This document shows positions 5,766 through 8,065 of a DNA stretch of 8,065 nt, in pieces. The first letter of the stretch is position 1, and each line of letters begins with the position of its first letter. The notes below the pieces were generated by a model that did not search any database, was not told where the DNA came from, and saw only the letters and a list, made by a program, of their open reading frames with translations. The position numbers were made by a program, and so were the translations under genes. The stretch lies in contig NZ_CAXREX010000088.1 in NCBI RefSeq assembly GCF_964229645.1, forward strand, positions 1 to 8,065, written 5' to 3'. This DNA is from Nioella sp964229645 (lineage in GTDB: Bacteria; Pseudomonadota; Alphaproteobacteria; Rhodobacterales; Rhodobacteraceae).

Positions 5766-7316
5766 TCAGAACAGGCTCCCCTGCCCCGGTTCATCGCGCC
5801 CGCCGCCACGCTTGGGCCGCGCCGGGCCTGTTTCGGCCAGAACGCCCAGCTTCCCGTCCGAAAACTCCACCTCAAGCCGCGCGTGACCCGACGCCGCTTC
5901 GCGTGTCGTCACCACCGCCTCGCCCGCGCGCACCACCGCGTAGCCCCGTTTGAGCGTCTCGGTATATCCGAGCGTCTGGCGAAGCCGGTCCAGTGCGCCG
6001 AGCCGCTCCCGCCTCTGGGCCACGCCCTGCATGGCCACGCGTTCGAAGCGGGCCGAGAGCTCGTCAAAGCGTTGCCGGTCGCGCTGCGTCCGCTCGGCCA
6101 GGCGATCTGGCAGCAGACGCGCCGCCAGCCGGTCGAGCCAGTCGCGGCGCTGCCGCACGCCCGCGCCCAACCGGGCCGGAGAGAGCCCGGCCTCGGCCCG
6201 GCCAAGCGCCACCCGGCGGGTGGCGACCCCCCGCTCCAGCGCAGGTGCCAGACGGGCGGCGGCGGCCTCGAACGCCATCCGCCGTTTCTGGGTCAGCGCG
6301 CGCAGCGCCGGGTCGAGGCCTGCGCCAAGGAAATCAAGCCTTTGCCGCGCCCCGTCGACCAGCGCCTCGGGCCGGGGCAGCCCACGCGACAGATCGCCCA
6401 GCCTTTGCCGGCGAAGCGACACCGCCTGGCCCGCGCCGCGCGTCAGCCGCGCCCCTTGGTCACTGACCCAGTTCAGCAGGTCGAGCCGCACCGGCACCGC
6501 CATCTCGGCCGCGGCGGTCGGTGTCGGCGCGCGCCGATCGGAGGCAAAGTCGATCAGGGTCGTGTCGGTCTCGTGCCCCACGGCCGATATGAGCGGAATG
6601 GCACTCTCTGCCGCTGCGCGCACCACCGCTTCCTCGTTGAACCCCCACAGGTCTTCCAGAGAGCCACCGCCGCGCGCAACGATGATGAGGTCGGGCCGGG
6701 GCAGCCGCCCGGCGGGCAAGGCGTTGAAACCACGGATCGCGGCAGCCACTTCCGGCGCGCATTTCTCGCCCTGCACCGCCACCGGCCAGATCAGCACCTT
6801 GCGCGGGAACCGGTCGCGCAGGCGGTGCAGGATATCGCGGATCACCGCGCCAGAGGGCGATGTGACCACGCCGATCACCTCGGGCAGGAAGGGCAAGGCC
6901 TGCTTGCGGGCCTCGTCGAAAAGCCCCTCGGCTGCCAGCGCAGCCCGGCGCTTTTCCAGCATCGCCATCAGCGCGCCCATTCCAGCCGGGCGGATATCCT
7001 CGATCATGAGCTGGTACTTGGACTGGCCCGGGAAGGTCGTGAGCCGCCCGGTGGCGATCACCTCCATCCCCTCCTCGGGCTGCGTGGCCAGGCGCGCCGC
7101 GACGCCCTTCCAGATCACGCTCGCCAGGACGGACCGGTCATCCTTGAGATCAAGGTAGACATGGCCCGAGCGGGGCCGGCTGAGCCGCCCCACCTCCCCG
7201 CGCACGCGCACATGCGCGAAACTGCCCTCGATGGTGCGTTTGACCGCCCCCGAGATCTCGGACACCGTGAATTCGGGCGCGTTGCCCGGCGCGTCATCTT
7301 CCAGCAAATCACTCAT
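5766..7316 (-). CDS. xseA: Exodeoxyribonuclease VII large subunit
   Basis: XseA is the catalytic large subunit of exodeoxyribonuclease VII, which with several XseB small subunits degrades single-stranded DNA from both ends into oligonucleotides. The 516-residue protein begins with an OB-fold (about 17–110: SEISGAVKRTIEG, GRLSRPRSGHVYLDLKDD). The catalytic core follows, with GVVTSPSGAVIRDILHRLRDRFP (149–171), ARGGGSLEDLWGFNEEAVVRA (214–234) and VGHETDTTLIDFASDRRAPT (246–265). An Arg/Ala/Leu-rich coiled-coil spans about 280–445, then the LKRGYAVV segment (455–462) and the GSLF C-terminus. It is longer than E. coli XseA (about 456), mostly in the coiled-coil and tail. No Shine-Dalgarno is seen before the ATG; TAATCT lies 6 nt upstream, so weak or leaderless initiation is possible. 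xseB is not in the window. It follows the 201-residue gene by 37 nt. Confidence 0.97.
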   Translation of the reverse strand: MSDLLEDDAPGNAPEFTVSEISGAVKRTIEGSFAHVRVRGEVGRLSRPRSGHVYLDLKDDRSVLASVIWKGVAARLATQPEEGMEVIATGRLTTFPGQSKYQLMIEDIRPAGMGALMAMLEKRRAALAAEGLFDEARKQALPFLPEVIGVVTSPSGAVIRDILHRLRDRFPRKVLIWPVAVQGEKCAPEVAAAIRGFNALPAGRLPRPDLIIVARGGGSLEDLWGFNEEAVVRAAAESAIPLISAVGHETDTTLIDFASDRRAPTPTAAAEMAVPVRLDLLNWVSDQGARLTRGAGQAVSLRRQRLGDLSRGLPRPEALVDGARQRLDFLGAGLDPALRALTQKRRMAFEAAAARLAPALERGVATRRVALGRAEAGLSPARLGAGVRQRRDWLDRLAARLLPDRLAERTQRDRQRFDELSARFERVAMQGVAQRRERLGALDRLRQTLGYTETLKRGYAVVRAGEAVVTTREAASGHARLEVEFSDGKLGVLAETGPARPKRGGGRDEPGQGSLF

Positions 7317-7353
7317 GGGCCAAGATTAGCCGCGCCGCGCGGGCGGGGCCAGA

Positions 7354-7959
7354 TCAATCGCAGCCTCCGCCGCCTTCGCCGCCATCAACCCCGCCATCGC
7401 CTGCCGCGATCATGCCCCAGGCCGAGTCGCCATCACCGGAGCCGCCGCCCCGGTCCCGCAGGAACAGGACAAGCGCGGCGATTGCGCCCCCGGCCAGCAC
7501 GGGGCCGACCGAGGCCGCCGCGAGCGAGCCTGCCGCACCCGCCACCGCGAAGCCGCCCGCCACCGCCAGCTGAACCACCCGGTTCGGATCGGGCCAGTGC
7601 TGCGCCGGGGGGCTTTCGCCGAATTCGCGCAAGTATGCCTTTCGCGTGGCCTGCGCGTCGCGCCCGTCGCGGCGGGCAAAGCCCCCGCGCGGCGGGGTCC
7701 AGCCGCGCCCCATGACCTGGGTGAATGCCGCGTAGTCCGTGGCATCGGCCCGGTGCAGGTCCCAGACCTGCTCGACAGGTTTCGACGGCACCCGGCGCAC
7801 CGATTTCACCAGCGCCACGAGATAGGCGAGGCGCCTGTATTCCTGCACGGCGCCAAGCGCCCGGTCGCGCGGCCAGCCCGTGGCCGCCATCAACGCCGCG
7901 ACAAAGCCCTCCGGCATCGGGTGGGCCTCGATCCGCGCCCATAGCGCCTGGTCCTTCAT
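7354..7959 (-). CDS. Glycine-rich-domain / TIGR04222-like membrane protein, function unknown
   Basis: A 201-residue protein of unknown function. Residues about 40–125 resemble the core of bacterial glycine-rich-domain (TIGR04222-like) proteins as I recall them: EYRRLAYLVAL (40–50), P-x-x-VEQVWDLHRADATDY (58–76), GRGWTPPRGG (84–93) and YLREFGESPPAQHWP (109–123). In relatives these read roughly as VDxVWHxH…TxxY, LHHGPTxGG and YxxxFGxxPPxxIWP. Two hydrophobic stretches follow, about 127–149 and 151–167, ending at RDR. The last 34 residues are Gly/Asp-rich and finish GGGGCD. Such a low-complexity Gly(/Cys) tail after membrane helices is typical of the family. Several usual His positions are missing (WDLH keeps one; LHHGP is replaced by WTPP). 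A long G-run with AAGGGG lies about 10 nt before the ATG. It is upstream of xseA on the same strand and divergent from purD. The family assignment is from memory of motifs. Confidence 0.65.
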   Translation of the reverse strand: MKDQALWARIEAHPMPEGFVAALMAATGWPRDRALGAVQEYRRLAYLVALVKSVRRVPSKPVEQVWDLHRADATDYAAFTQVMGRGWTPPRGGFARRDGRDAQATRKAYLREFGESPPAQHWPDPNRVVQLAVAGGFAVAGAAGSLAAASVGPVLAGGAIAALVLFLRDRGGGSGDGDSAWGMIAAGDGGVDGGEGGGGCD

Positions 7960-7982
7960 GATGCGGCATCCCCCCTTCTTGT

Positions 7983-7996
7983 GCCCGGGGACGGGC
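7983..7996. promoter_or_regulatory. Small perfect hairpin in the orf201 / purD divergent spacer
   Basis: GCCCG, loop GGGA, CGGGC forms a perfect 5-bp stem with a GNRA-like tetraloop on the + strand. It lies 24 bp upstream of the 201-residue protein's start and 42 bp upstream of the purD start. It could be an operator or part of the purD leader, or simply chance in GC-rich DNA. Confidence 0.2.
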
Positions 7997-8037
7997 TTGG
8001 GTATCTGGTCGCAAACCTATCAGGCGGGGGACGCGAC

Positions 8038-8065
8038 GTGAATATTCTGATCCTTGGCAGCGGCG
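8038..8065 (+). CDS. purD: Phosphoribosylamine–glycine ligase (5' end only)
   Basis: Only nine codons are visible, reading MNILILGSG from a GTG start. This is the typical beginning of PurD, which continues GGREHALAW in most bacteria. PurD (GAR synthetase) is an ATP-grasp enzyme that joins glycine to phosphoribosylamine in the second step of de novo purine synthesis. The Gly-rich GSG is the start of its N-terminal nucleotide-binding-like fold. A strong GGGGGA (8026–8031) ends 6 nt before the GTG. An xseA-side neighbour fits what I recall of Rhodobacteraceae genomes. The identification rests on a short stretch; other Rossmann-like starts (for example carB- or dehydrogenase-type) cannot be fully excluded. 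Confidence 0.7.

Noticed and set aside
5739..7715. Very long + strand open frame (over 650 codons) opposite xseA and the 201-residue gene
   Set aside because: Its translation is Arg/Pro/His-rich low complexity with no motif. The opposite strand encodes an unmistakable XseA, so this is a GC-driven shadow.
1..8065. CRISPR array, prophage, insertion sequence, toxin–antitoxin or defence system
   Set aside because: No spaced direct repeats, transposase or integrase motifs, or paired small toxin/antitoxin genes were seen. All the gene space is filled by housekeeping or metabolic families.

Overview
The window is high-GC DNA packed with genes on both strands. Gene content and protein flavour point to an alphaproteobacterium, most likely of the Rhodobacteraceae/Roseobacter group. 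Signs of this are an ftsY–EamA transporter–yciB block, an xseA–purD neighbourhood, XseA ending in GSLF, and a short AlkB-type hydroxylase. I saw no mobile element, integrase, CRISPR array, tRNA or rRNA. This reads as ordinary chromosomal core and near-core sequence.

Left part (1–3498): the 3' end of an RsuA/RluB-type rRNA pseudouridine synthase runs rightward off the left edge. It converges, 12 nt apart, on a leftward four-gene run: ftsY (SRP receptor GTPase), an EamA/DMT-family permease, yciB (inner-membrane septation/envelope protein) and a small GFA-type zinc protein. Gaps are 37, 14 and 18 nt, so one transcript from ahead of ftsY is likely. The run is biased towards the membrane: one protein-targeting factor and two polytopic membrane proteins.

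Middle part (3499–5636): a 77-residue YdeI/OmpD-associated family gene is divergent from ftsY and may be leaderless. It converges on a YhhN/TMEM86 lysoplasmalogenase-family gene so tightly that both stop codons lie in one CTAG. The YhhN gene is divergent from an AlkB-type integral-membrane di-iron hydroxylase. The spacer between those two holds a 14-nt inverted repeat. Both proteins belong to lipid- or hydrocarbon-handling membrane families.

Right part (5637–8065): after a 129-nt convergent spacer with a GC-rich hairpin comes leftward xseA (exodeoxyribonuclease VII large subunit). Upstream of it, on the same strand, is a 201-residue protein that looks like the bacterial glycine-rich-domain / TIGR04222-like family. 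A GTG-started purD begins at 8038 on the + strand and runs off the right edge, divergent from the 201-residue gene.

No undescribed multi-gene system is evident. The items most worth a second look are the divergent alkB-like/lysoplasmalogenase pair with its palindrome, the diverged glycine-rich-domain membrane protein, and a pentapeptide repeat in the FtsY acidic domain.
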